From Siphonodentalium dalli (lineage: Eukaryota; Mollusca; Scaphopoda; Gadilida; Siphonodentaliidae), in the NCBI GenBank assembly GCA_032622095.1, contig CP136065.1, forward strand, positions 68,909,675 to 68,973,674: a stretch of 64,000 nt of DNA, read 5' to 3'. Position numbers and translations under genes: made by a program. Position 1 is the first letter of the stretch. Each line of letters starts with the position of its first letter. The notes below the pieces were generated by a model. That model was not told where the DNA came from and ran no database searches. It saw nothing but the letters and a program-made list of their open reading frames with translations. This document shows positions 34,411 to 46,237 of this stretch, piece by piece.

Positions 34411-34533
34411 ATGGCAGCACGTATTAGACCCGGAATTGCTCAACAACGAATGTCATATTGTGAACGTCAAAAAACAGTAGATCCTTTGGGGATAAGCTTT
34501 ATACAAAACTATCCATTATTATTATTTAAAGTG
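34411..34533 (+). CDS. Short ORF with a good start context, unrecognised
   Basis: A 40-codon frame beginning MAARIRPGIAQQR starts at AAAATGGC, just downstream of the 511-bp element and a non-repetitive leader. It could be a first coding exon, but no donor site or family supports this. Confidence 0.15.
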
Positions 34534-35364
34534 TAAACTGGCGACGTATTCGCTGCGTGAGCAGGCGTTTTGACTGGCTGCACAGCATAATGGCCTGATC
34601 TGGGGATCCGATGATGAAATGAGTTTCCCCATTATCACAAGCAACTACCACGGATGAAAGCTTAGTAAAACTGATCCCTTGAGGAACGACATACGACAAG
34701 CCATCACTAAATACCCCGTGATGATCCCCGCTGGGATACACACCAAAACGGCAAGTCACACGTCACTTCCGCGAGGAAGCCCCTGGGACTCTCTGTTGTC
34801 ATTTGATTTGATCATTTCATTTCATCATCAGAAATCAGATGGTTTGTGTCCTCTCATTGGGAATCAGTTTTTGTCACAGATTTCGTTTAATTGCACTAAA
34901 AGCTGTCTTTCTGTTGGTACCGTTTTATTGTTATGCACGGTAGATGGTGTTGTTCCTGTCAGTCGTCTGCTTTTGAGAATAGGTATTATCATGTTGTTTC
35001 AATTGCATATAACTGGTTACCAGGTTATGTGAGATATTACACTGGCGATAATATACCGGAAAGTAGTATTGATATTTCATGGATTCCCCATCATGTACAT
35101 CTATTTGCTATAATGTAAAATTAAATTACGGAAGTATAACTATGCTGTTAAATATGCTGCACACCAACACAATATATAATGTATTGTGTTGCTTGTTCTT
35201 CTAAACTGTCCAACATACAGTGTTAAGAGATATAAGATACGTAAGGAACTAAAGGGCAGTAGTCGTCGCCCGTATATTTGGTCGGGACTTTGTCATGATG
35301 GTGGGGATAGGCTCGTGGGCCCTCAGTCCTCAGTATGATAAGAGTAATTAGGAACAAGTTTCGT
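34534..35364. other. No recognised gene; GC-richer block
   Basis: The block 34530-34790 is GC-richer than its surroundings and open on both strands (77 codons minus, 117 codons plus), but neither translation resembles a family I know. Confidence 0.3.
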
Positions 35365-35773
35365 TTAACCCTTTACCCAACAAACCGGCCAAAACCGGCC
35401 AAATAAACTTAATAAAGCTTCAACAGCCTAAAATATCTTCGGTCTGTCTCAATTGAACCATACAAATATGGATATCATTGGAACCGGCTCCTTGACCACA
35501 TTGTGATAGTTACAGTTATGCCCTGTGTCAATGCATTCTCTTATATATGCGAGTCGACCATAGGTCGCCTCGCATATATAAGAGAATGCATTGGCCTAAA
35601 ACAAATCTTTTTTTCACACTTTTTACCATTTTTTCTTACATTCTTTAACAATTTTATAATTTTTAGTGTGTTAAGCCAATGCATTCTCTTATATATGCGA
35701 GGCGACCTATGGTCGACTCGCGTATATAAGAGAATGCATTGGCACAGGGCCGTTCTGTTGGGTAAAGGGTTAA
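35365..35773. mobile_element. TTAA-flanked MITE carrying a nested palindromic core
   Basis: TTAACCCTTTACCCAACA at 35365-35382 and its complement at 35756-35773 are the ends, with TTAA on both sides (piggyBac-like). Inside, 35521-35749 is a short version of the palindromic core (CCCTGTGTC ... GGCACAGGG). Its two 69-bp hairpins (35527-35595, 35675-35743) surround only about 80 bp of AT-rich spacer. This host is unrelated to the TGACCC host at 1.2, 21.2 and 62.9 kb. Confidence 0.8.
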
Positions 35774-36089
35774 CGTACGGTTCACGAAGAGATGGAATTT
35801 ACATATATTTCGCAAAACTACTGGTCGTCGAATGTTCATCATTGTTGATGCTGATGATTGTAGGATTAGTATAGTATAGTAACGGGCTATATATTTCCTC
35901 CTGTCCTGTTCTAATTTGTACAAAGTATATTACACATATCCACAGGTATTTGGCAAAAAAAAATATTAAAAAAAAAAAATATATATATATAAAAGTAAGT
36001 ATCAAGGCTGATAGTGAAAATAGGAGGTCAAAAATCATCCTCACAAAAGCTATTTGTTTTATCAAATTGATCTGGAATTCTAGCATTAA

Positions 36090-36976
36090 GTGCCCAAGTA
36101 ATCATATTTTTGGTTAAAGTTTAGCTTTCCGTCGTACGTTAAACAAGTGAGCATAGAAAATCATTCGAAGTTGTCAATGAAATTTATTTTTTGGTTCCCG
36201 AAACGTCCGTCCAATGGAAAATCAAAAAATCAAATAATCCAACCCCTAAATCACCGAAATCTATACTATTATCATCAAACTAAATAGCCCTATTGTCAAA
36301 CAGACGTTGTTTCGTGAAGTACAGCTAATTTGGGGGTGGTACTCAACATACATCGAGTTTAATAACGATTTATGTCCTTTTTTTTCGTCAGTTTTACAGA
36401 TTTCTTTTCGCGGGAGGCCATTTTGCAAAACTGAAAGCGAAACTAACTTGAACTTTATTAAATTAATTTTAATATCTCTCTTTTAATTGATATCCGGCAT
36501 TCTTAATGACAAAAATCATGCGGTGGATATATAATACCCACTAGATAAGGAATTAGATAAAACATTTTTTTTTACCGATGTAAAATTATTTTATTTTGGA
36601 TTCATTTACTGCAGCATTTCTCGAGTTTGTTACGCACTTAAAAAATGGCCTCCCGCGAAAAGAAATCTGTAAAACTGACGGAAAAAAGGACAAAAATCGT
36701 TATTAAACTCGATGTATTTTGAGTACCTCACCCAAATTAGCTGTCCTTCGTGAAACAACGTCTGTTTGACAATAGGGCTATTTAGTTTGATGGTTGAGTA
36801 TAGATTTCGGTGATTTAGGGGTTGGATTGTTTGATTTTTTTATTTTTCATTGGACGGACATTTCGGGTACCAACCAAATAAATTTGATTTATCAACTTTA
36901 AATGTTTTTCTATGTTCACTAATCTCAAATACGATGGCGAACCAAACATTTTTTTAAAACTATGATTATTTGGTCA
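36090..36976. mobile_element. Foldback of about 890 bp
   Basis: Arms of about 340 bp (36090-36430 and 36645-36976) are complementary with moderate divergence, around a spacer of about 215 bp. Best-matched blocks: CGGGAGGCCATTTT / complement, CAGTTTTACAGATTTCTTTT, CTATTGTCAAACAGACGTTG, TCACCGAAATCTATACT. Ends are GTGCCCAAGTAATCATA and TATGATTATTTGGTCAC. No ORF. Confidence 0.8.
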
Positions 36977-37130
36977 CATAGTGCTGCAATTACAGATCAA
37001 TACAAAATAAAATGTTGCTTTTGTAGAGAAAAATGCTGACCTTATCAAAAATGAGATAGATACCTTTCCGAGATTTTTATTAAATTAAAAAAAAAAAAAT
37101 TGTGCCTAATACCTGTGCACATATCTATAT

Positions 37131-37420
37131 AACATAACATAACATAACATAACATAACATAACATAACATAACATATAATTCTCGGAAGCAAGTCCCCAT
37201 GACTTTTGTCCGATAGTTCATAATTATACACAAATCGGCATAATGTTTGATATAAAACAATAATGTTGATATATAATAAAGTTAAGTATCTAAGATGTCC
37301 CAGGTCTTCATCTTGATTCTGCTTAAATGCGATGATGGTGTCTGGTCGCTCAACGTAATGTGGAAGTGCATTCCAAGATTTGAACACTCTCTTGGTGAAG
37401 AAGTACAGTAAAATTTGAGA
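37131..37420 (-). pseudogene. 3' end of a CR1/L2-like non-LTR retrotransposon
   Basis: Minus frame contains FFTKRVFKSWNALPHYVER followed by a serviceable FKxxxD-type end. This matches the RVxNxWNxLPxxVV...FK block that closes the ORF2 reverse-transcriptase protein of CR1/L2-like elements. The copy ends in nine ATGTT units (37131-37175), a typical tail. Everything upstream of the last 50 or so residues is missing, so it is a 5'-truncated insertion. Confidence 0.7.
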
Positions 37421-37636
37421 CCAATTTCCAAAAATGTGACACAATCAGACACAGGAATTGTGTGAGAATTGACACAAAAGTTCGATAAAATATAATAAAT
37501 CATGCATGCCTATAATTTTCTATAATCTATAAGCCAAGTTTATGTGCCATGTGTAGTTTGTAACAATCATTTCAGTTAGTCGTATATACAGCTAGGTATA
37601 GCTACTGGTAACTTGTGGTACTGTACAATAATATTG

Positions 37637-38147
37637 TATATTTACATACTAAGTGTTGTCATCACTAAATCCAGCATTCTGATTGGTCGGCGCCCACGTG
37701 GCTAGTTGCAGTTATTTCTCGGTGAATGCGCAACGCCTCATAACACCAAGCTCATAACACCATCGATACGTCATTGGGTTTGGAAAGACGAACGCGTAAT
37801 GTTTTGGGCGCATTTGGACTCACGCAGGATTGACTTAATACATCATCGGGTTTCAATATGAAGAGAAATTGTTCCTATTAACTTTTGCCAAGGGTGCTAT
37901 TGGGTATTTTGGGCTGTTTTTGTCACGATACACTTTTCGATTTAAATACATTTACAAAAGTGGCGTTTTCGCTAAATGTATATAAATATAAGGATTAACT
38001 GTCATGTGGACTATTTTTATGGAGATGTAACCGTGAGGTAAGTGGTCATAACTTGTATGTAAAACCATTCGGGTTTTACACAAGTTATGTCCACTTACCT
38101 CACGGTTACATCTCCATAAAAACAGTCCACATGACAGTCAATCCTTA
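37637..38147 (-). mobile_element. 511-bp element with terminal palindrome, copy B (inverted)
   Basis: Inverse of copy A (33773-34283), with the 159-bp palindrome at 37989-38147. The order of all unique blocks is the same. Differences include an extra AAGCTCATAACACCA block near 37748 balanced by small deletions. Confidence 0.8.
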
Positions 38148-38472
38148 TATATGAAACGTGTTGGTGCTGTTGTACCTGAGGGTCTGGAGCAATAGGTACA
38201 TGCGCAGTAATACTGATCAATACTACAACGCTACATTCTAAATACATTTGTGTAATGCATATGAAAATATTAAATTTTTTTTAAATTTTTCGAATGAAAA
38301 ACAGGCTGGTTTCTTAAAGTGGCTGCAATTACCACCGAAGAGGGTTTTTTTGTTAATTAGGTCCATACTTTGTTCTTTAGATGTCACATAACGTTTCATG
38401 TTTTGGGTATTATACCGTTATACTATACATTAAGATTAGCGGGAGCAGCCCTCAGCAACACATGCGCAAATA

Positions 38473-39010
38473 ACACCAAACGGACTGGACATAAAGTTAT
38501 TCGCAAGAACAAGTCCAATACATCGGGAAGAACCCCCGTGGCGCGATCGACAGTTGGTTTTCGTGTTGGTTATGGATTGGCAGATATAAGCATCGGATTA
38601 ATCCGAACATAATACAATATGCATGGAAATTAGTACATACACACAATCAAATACTTGCGAAAACTCTCTATTGACAAATATGAGCATCTGTAAATATCCA
38701 TATATGCCTATATGGCACACATATACACAATTGTAATTTAGAGATGATCTGGGTTGCGGTTGGTGCCGTTCGCCCAGCGTGTGTGTATATGTAGATGCAT
38801 ACACCAAACGGACTGGACATAAAGTTATTCGCAAGAACAAGTCCAATACATCGGGAAGAACCCCCGTGGCGCGATCGACAGTGGGTTTTCGTGTTGGTTA
38901 TGGATTGGCAGATATAAGCATCGGATTAATCCGAACATAATACAATCTGCATGGAAATTAGTACATACACACAAACAAATACTTGCGAAAACTCTCTATT
39001 GACAAATATT
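38473..39010 (+). repeat. 328-bp direct tandem repeat (about 1.6 units)
   Basis: ACACCAAACGGACTGGACAT begins at 38473 and again at 38801. The first about 200 bp of each unit (through CCCCCGTGGCGCGATCGACA and GACAAATAT) are nearly identical. The intervening block (GCCTATATGGCACAC ... GTGTGTATATGTAGATGCAT) plus a diverged first block recur at 43046-43345. Confidence 0.85.
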
Positions 39011-39295
39011 TGTTATTGAACAAGAAATACACGGATACTTTTTATCATAGCCGATTAGTTTACATTTCTATATTAAAGAGTCTGCTAAACGATGTTGGTG
39101 CCGGTTCAAACCCCGACATGGGCGATAATCGGGACCGATTTCCAAGCTTGATTTGAGTTGAGGGACATCTCAATGTGCCATTCCGATCGATACGTGGTCA
39201 TTTCGACAAGAAATGAGATTTTTTTCAAGCTCACTTTAATACGCAAGCACATTTGAAGCAACGAACACTCGAGTCCGATCCTCCGTAAATATGAT

Positions 39296-39330
39296 ATACT
39301 AGCAGGGTTACCCGGCGTTGCCCAGGTTAA
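39296..39330 (+). repeat. CTAGCAGGGTTACCCGGCGT motif
   Basis: Resembles the 8126-8160 motif and sequence I recall at the start of dispersed invertebrate repeats. It may mark the 5' boundary of the element whose 3' side is the ACAG-ended array below. 39331-40469 between them shows nothing specific. Confidence 0.35.
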
Positions 39331-40469
39331 TGCGATGAGAAACCCTCTGAATGCTGTGGATATTTGTTGGGGATAGAGAATGCTCTTGCTTAAAAGTGTT
39401 ATACGTTTTCTCATAAATTGTATATTCAAATAGCATCATAAAACATGATTATTACAGTCATTGGATATAAGTAGTGGCTCACCTTGTCAATTGTCATTCT
39501 GTTTGTCGCGATTAATCCGTTCCAACAATAATGAAGTATGTATGTATTTACAACTGCGTATACATTAGACGTTATAATATGATACGTGAACATCATAAAC
39601 ATTAGTTCGGTAAAAGATGATAATTGGGTTTTAAATATTGAGATGTATCAATCAATTTAGTGGGTTGGACTAAGTTCTCGAGGACACCTGGCTATCTCCA
39701 TGAAGATACAGATGTTTCAAAGAAATTTCCAGGTGCTCCTCTGTTCATGGTGCTATATATTTGCTAAATATTCTCAGTTTAAACGAAATGTTGACGCGCA
39801 TAAATATTAGCTACATGTGCCAGGCACAGAGCGAGATTTTGAGTTGTTTATGTCAGTCGAGGACTCTGTTATAAAACCCTTGTCAGATGTGCAGTATTGG
39901 GAGGATCCTGAAAAGTCTTATGCTACTAACTGCATTTTCTTGTATATCAGAAGAAACTATATTTGACTGCACACTGTGACCACTATTTTTGAACAGCCCT
40001 TCCATATCTGTTGACAAATTGTAACTTTTTTGTGGAAACTGTATTGAATAGAACAGACTCAATTTTGTTATAATATATATGCAATCCTCTGACGGTTCGG
40101 GGTCTCACAGTTTGCACGAATATATGTATCTCTTCAATAGAATGATAAATATACGTTTAATGCCTCTTCTATGTATCTCTTTTTGCTAGCTCATTTTGTG
40201 AATGCCCTGATTGCTATTCCCATATAAATATGACAGTTAAGAAGATATAATTGTTCAAGTGATTTAAGTGGGTCACCATATGTCGGGATTGTGAAATGTG
40301 AACGTCCAAAACTACTTAACATGATATGGATATGGCCTGGGTGACTGTATATAATTTATATGTGGATAAAGGCGAATAGCAATCTTATCAATGATAGTGC
40401 ATATCCGCTCGCCATCCGCGACGCAAACGACACCAAATGTGATTTAATTCATGGTAAATCATTAGATTA

Positions 40470-42450
40470 AAACGTGTATGAATTCGGTGGAAATTGGTGC
40501 CAAATAAATTTGTACCAGCGTTTGCCTCTTTTGACATATTTAAACCACTCCCATTAGACTCATGGATGCATGCTATACTGGAGATGATTATATATATGTT
40601 TGGTGGTAATCAGCAACTAAACAAATTCTGAGAATAGTTATGACCCATATCTCTCACCCAACCGACAGCAATTTGACGTCTTTAAATCACACGATGATAT
40701 TCCTCGTACCATAGAGAAGAATAATACATCAATTTGGTGGAAATCTGGGCGTCTAGTTTATTAAATCAATTGTTGATGCAACGTTGACTCGAACAACGCC
40801 ATATTGCGAAGGTGATTATGTATTCGTTTGGTGGAAATCGGCGACAAAATTATTTCACGATATATTTTTAATTTTGCCGACCTCCTCCTTTTCTTCCCCT
40901 GACACCAACAGCGTCATTTTAGAAAAAATTTACCCGCACCGTTATCTTCCTTGGTGCCATCTCGATTGTACCGTGTGAAATTATATATAGAACGCACACA
41001 GACAGACAAACAGAAAGACAGACAGACAGACAGACAGACAGCACGATTTGATTTCTTGTATCATTTGAGAAGAACGTGTCTGAATTTGATGGTAATTAGT
41101 ACTAACAATATTTTGTATCAGTCTTGGTGACCCTTCCGTCCCTATTTCAGTCTCAAGCTGCACACACTAAGACTCATTAGAGATTAGAGATGCATATATA
41201 TGAATTTGGTGAAAATTGGCGAGTATACAAATTCGTATCAAATTTAAGGTCCCCATATCTCTCACCCATAGGGCACAAATTTGGTGTATCTAAACGACAC
41301 GATAAGATTCCTCCTATCACAGAGAAGTATATGTATCAATCTGGTGGAAATCGGCACTAAACATATATATATAATTTGTTGTGTCCCTCTCATCTCTATA
41401 AACCACTGACGCGAATGGCCCAATCTATGACATCCTTGAACCACACGATTATACTCCTGATATCATGGAGATGATTGTTTATAAGTTTGGTAATTTTATC
41501 AAATTTGGTGCCAATCCACACCCCCATCTCTCGAACAAACAGCACCACTATGGCGTCTTTAAATCACACGATTAGATTCCTCGTGTCTTGGATAAGAACG
41601 TGTATCAATTTTGTGGAAATTGGCGCAAACAAATTGTGCATCTATTTTGGTGCCCCTGTCCCTTTCAATGCAACCTGACTCGAATGAGGCCACATTTGAC
41701 AGATATAAGCAACACCATTAGACTCCTCATACCATGGGGATGCTTTTGTATAAGTGTGGTGGCAATCGGCGACTAAACCAATTATTATCAAATTTAGTGC
41801 CCACCCCTCCCAATCTCTCAACCAAAAGACAACAATTTGGCGTTGTTAAAGCGCACAATTTGATTCCTTGTATAATGAAGAAGAATATATATCAATTTGG
41901 TGGAGAACGGCGCTAAAATTAGTTTTTCAATTTTGGTGCCCCTCTCCCCTGCCGTGCATCCCTGACTCGAACGACGCCACTTTTAAACCACACCGTTGTT
42001 TTTTTTTTTATATCATGGGTTTGGCGTTGTTAAATCGCACAATTAGATTCCTTATATCATGAAGAAGAATATATATAAATTTGGTGGAGATCGGCGCTAA
42101 AATTAGTTTTTCAATTTTGGTGCCCCTCTCCCCTGCCGTGCATCCCTGACTCGAACGACGCCACTTTTAAACCACACCGTTGGTTTTTTCATATCATGGG
42201 GATGATTATATATAAGTTTGGTGGAAATCGGCGACAGAAAAAAAATCTGCCCCTCCCCTTTCCGGGCACCCCTGACGCGAACGGCGCGACTTAAACCACA
42301 CCATTAGATTCCTCATATCATGGGGATTCTTATATATAAGTTTGGTGGCAATCCGAGACAATTTTTTTTCTGCCCCTCCCCCTTTTCTGCCCCTGACAAC
42401 AACGGCGTCACTTTAGAAAATTCTAACCCCGACCATTATCTTTCTCGTAA
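40470..42450 (+). repeat. Array of about 14 degenerate 120-150 bp units
   Basis: Each unit carries (A/G)TTTGGTGGAAATCGGCG, then a variable stretch, TTGGTGCCCCTCTCCC, CCTGACTCGAACG.CGCCA and AAACCACACC.TTAGATTCCT. Anchor positions include about 40482, 40599, 40732, 40830, 41203, 41338, 41606, 41755, 41895, 42077, 42217 and 42339. The two units at 41880-42190 are nearly identical, which indicates recent local duplication. Several short frames run through, none gene-like. Confidence 0.8.
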
Positions 42451-42512
42451 AAAGCTACTCCTAGTAGACCCCTTTGGCATCATCTAGATGGTCCCCTGTG
42501 AATTTCTATAGA

Positions 42513-42514
42513 AC

Positions 42515-42565
<51 letters not shown>

Positions 42566-42595
42566 TTCGCAAATATAGATATAGATAGAGTATCT
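42513..42595 (+). repeat. (ACAG)n tract and terminal motif
   Basis: Thirteen or so ACAG units followed by ACATTCGCAAATATAGATAT. The same order, array then ACAG then ATTCGCAAATATA, occurs at 60130-60170. A related tract lies at 41003-41042 within the array. Confidence 0.8.
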
Positions 42596-43045
42596 CCAAC
42601 GAGTTTATGTTGGGATATAAGATTTTATGAAACGAGTTTGATAAATTTGATTCACAACGAGTCGTTACAACAGTTACTAGTTTTTGGATATTTACAGATG
42701 CTCATACATGTGACTTGATATTGCAGCAGATGTCATTAAAAAGACTCTTTGGAGCAAAACAAGCACAATGCAATACACCACGCCTCTTACCTAAAATAGC
42801 CATTGTCGAGGAATTAACCCTATGTAGTGAAGTTTGAATTTTGTGTTGAATATGACATTATTTGTTTTAGTGTTCTGACCTTAGTTACGAAAACACAAGA
42901 CTTAAAGGGGAATTCCCTACCTGGCCTGTCGAATATAGTTTGTATGCATAGCAAGTTACCGCAAATGTCATTCTTTTAGATGTAAAGAAAATTCTGGACT
43001 TGGGAATTACATTGTAAACATAATGCACTCAAATGTTTGCACTGA

Positions 43046-43345
43046 TGCCTATATGGCACACATATACACAATTGTAATTTAGAGATGATCTGGGGGTTGC
43101 GGTTGGTGCCATTCGCCCAGCGTGTGTGTATATGTAGATGCATAACTATACATTATATTAGAGACATCAACTCTTAGCAGTAAACATGCGCAAATACCAT
43201 CAAACGTACTGGAAAGAAACCGATTCGCATGAACAGAACCAAATACATCGGTAATAGAACCCCTGTGGCGCGATCGACAGTGGGTCCCTTGGGGTTATGG
43301 ATTGGCAGAAATAAGCATCGAATTTGTCCAAACATGCGTATTACA
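43046..43345 (+). repeat. Diverged copy of the 328-bp unit
   Basis: The block GCCTATATGGCACAC...GATGCAT (43046-43143) is almost identical to 38705-38802. The following part (43190-43345) matches the first part of the unit with more changes. 42596-43045 holds nothing specific. Confidence 0.75.
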
Positions 43346-44061
43346 CATGTCTGGGCGCCAGTTCATGAATATCGATGGCTAATATCTGTATTCACGGTGC
43401 GCTTAACTCTTTATTATAACAGCCGGTGCATTCGATTCGACAAAATGTCACAACCTATATCGTCAGTAGTTAACTCGTGCTGCGGTGGTCGCGTGGGAGT
43501 AAATATGGAACTGGTGATCACTGATCCGCCGATCCCGCTATTCCCTCCAAATAGTTTAGTTTCTATATCCATTACTTTCGGAATTGGATGTTCCCACTGA
43601 TGGAACGAACAATAACTGTAATCAGTGTAAAACTGCATACGCTAACATTATAAACGAGTACATTAGGCATGCATATGTATACCACAAACCAGACACATGT
43701 ATATACATGTATAGACCAATTTCCTTCTGGTATGTACAATCTTATTAGAGAACAATAGCTCACTCCCATTTTAAAGGCCCATTTAATTTTCGAGTCACCG
43801 ATTATTGTTTTTACAGTGCCTTGATATATTGTTTAATAACAATCTACGGCATGCAATATGATTATCGAGTTTCCCCAGTACATTAAGAGCTACATATATA
43901 ACAACAGACTATGGAGTATGGATCGTCTAAATTCGTATATGGCCACTCGAATAATTATTCCAGTGACACATTGAACTCCGCCGCCCACAGCACCCTTTAT
44001 AAACAAGCGGAAACTCTTCGTCGGACTTCGGCTATAGTTCCGAGCGTTTTTTACAAACAAC
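43346..44061. other. No recognised gene
   Basis: The frame 43229-43600 begins inside the repeat and continues without known motifs. Confidence 0.3.
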
Positions 44062-44245
44062 AGGTTCTGTAACACATTTTGGCTCTCGTTTACATAACAC
44101 ACCGTACGAATTTGACAATAACATACAATTTACGCGATATTTATGATAGGCATACAATCAAAGTATGTCTATATTTTAATATTCTTTCTGTTTATGGCGG
44201 TTTTAACGGATGTGAATATTTTATTAGTAATACCCATCACGAAGG
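44062..44245 (+). repeat. Dispersed repeat D2, copy 2
   Basis: Direct counterpart of 788-968. It is followed by TTTTAAAGATGTTCTATC, a variant of the recurring TTAAAGATGC motif. 44246-45169 is AT-rich without features. Confidence 0.65.
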
Positions 44246-45212
44246 CAATCCATTCTTTTAAAGATGTTCTATCTATTTGTAAACATGTGCTATATAGTTA
44301 TCGGGGTATAAACTGTTAGATATGAATCGAAGTCTCCTGTTCGGGAACACTTCTGTCGATTAATGTTGATTATATTTCGAATAGTTTCTGGTATAAACAT
44401 GTGTGATTGTTTATATCTAACGACCAACACTGGTTACTGTTAACAGAAACCAGACATTTTATTGTGTATTTGTCACAGATAAACGTTAATTATACTCATT
44501 ATCGCAACTGTAGAATATAACAATACAAACTGAGACAAAAATCAATCTGAGAAGTGTGACGTTCGGTGCTTAGCAATGGGCGAACTCTAATAATCTCTAT
44601 CGCTATATGATATCGCCTAAATGGTTTGTCTAAAAATAGAACAAATATTTGTCCCTTTTAATCATAGAATTATGTCAGAAAACATACAATATTAATTGAT
44701 AGAAGCGTTTCCGGATATGGGTCTTCAATCCCTAATATATTATTTTATGCCTACGAAACTATTTAAAATTTGTCATATGAAGAGACAAGAAAACCATAAT
44801 CAGAAATGGTAACGCCCTCAAGATCATATTATTAGCCATAAATATAAATTATAATATAAAATATATTGGTTACATGAATTCCCGCCTCAGAATTCTGTTA
44901 AAACAACTAATCCTTCAAATTATTACAAAAAACTACGGCTTATTACTGCAGGTTTCTCATTCACCACACCAGAAAGCTTCTAAATGCGGATCAAAAATCG
45001 GAGGCATTGTGTTCCCGCCAAGAGTGCATGGCCCAGCCATTGTTCATACCTAAACAGCGAATGCAATTAACGCGGTCATAATAGTTACATACTGCAACTA
45101 TAAGACATCCAGCGAATACACACCCCACGAAACCCGAAATGTGTTGTCATGCGAGATATCCCATCGCTATAGCTCAATTTGACACGGCCAGATTAGCATT
45201 CCTACAATATCC

Positions 45213-45770
45213 TAAAACAATAAAGCTTCTCAAATCATCGGCATAGTCAACAGAACTTTCACGAACTTGGACATCGACACTTTCTAATCGCTCTACATAA
45301 GCATGGTCAGACCTATCATCGAATACTGTAACTCTGCATGGAGCCCACATCACAAATATCAAAACATGGTTAGAGAAATACAAAGAAAAGCAACGAAACT
45401 AGAAGTTCGTCAAATCAAAACTCTATGCTACCGAGACTGAATGATAAGACTCAATCTGATGTCTTTAAAATATCTAAGATTTAGAGGAGATCTAACCGAG
45501 GTATATAAACTGTTGAATGGTCATTACCATATCAATGCCTGTGACCTATTAGAAAGACATTCATCAGGAAGAACAAGAGGACATAATACAAAGCTACAGA
45601 TGCTCATTGTTAAGAAGGCCATACGAAAATATTTCTTCACGCAGAGGGTGGTAAATAGCTGGAACTCTCTGTCAGACTTCGCTGTTGAGGCTCCAACACT
45701 CGATCAATTCAAAATATACATAGACCCATTCTTCTATTATATAAAATACGAGTTCGACGAAAAGTAATAT
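45213..45770 (+). pseudogene. 3' part of a CR1/L2-like reverse-transcriptase ORF
   Basis: In one frame: IIGIVNRTFTNLDIDTF, stop, SLYISMVRPIIEYCNSAWSP, MVREIQRKATKLE, stop, then MIRLNLMSLKYLRFRGDLTE, VYKLLNG, SSGRTRGHN and FFTQRVVNSWNSL with FK. This is the thumb and C-terminal part of ORF2 in CR1/L2-like elements (typical LVRPxLEYxxxxWSP, QRRATK, RRxRGDLIEVYKIL and RVVNxWNSLP). Two in-frame stops (45285, 45438) and a probable frameshift near 45213 make it dead. The catalytic YADD core is not present. Confidence 0.85.
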
Positions 45771-45877
45771 GTTAAAGTGACTCACAAGTAAATATCGAAT
45801 GACGATACATATATTTGTAAACAAGCATTGCAAATAATGTTATTGGGACGAAAAGTCGCAAGACTTGTTCCGTATTA

Positions 45878-45899
45878 TGATGATGATGATGATGATGTA
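45878..45899 (+). repeat. (ATG)n tail
   Basis: Seven or so TGA/ATG triplets, 110 bp past the stop of the RT fragment. Most simply the microsatellite tail of that insertion. Confidence 0.6.
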
Positions 45900-46237
45900 T
45901 GATTAATAGAACAAACGACTATTGTGATGATCGTGTCGTTATTTGTTTAAAATACGTATCAATTGACATATACGCACCCGTTCCCTCATTAAAATCAACA
46001 TATTTCGACAATTTTAGGGGATCTCCGCGATCGAAATCGGGGACATCCGCAAATAGACCTCCGCAAATAGGGACCTACTGCGAATTGTCACAACCGGAAA
46101 AACCCATTATCTATAAATAAAACGCCTAGCGAACCATAGCTATCTAGAATCTCTAGGACAGTATACACCCAAGGGCGTTAAAAATCCATCTTTAACGTAT
46201 CGCGCAGGAACAACTGACCATCGCCACGCCATCTTAA

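Noticed and set aside
34526-35032. Overlapping frames on both strands as a gene
   Set aside because: Both strands are open in the same GC-richer block, and neither translation resembles anything I know.
39047-39112. Possible tRNA gene or SINE head (GGTTCAAACCCC near 39101)
   Set aside because: A box B-like sequence is present, but box A is poor and the spacing short, with no cloverleaf that I can fold.
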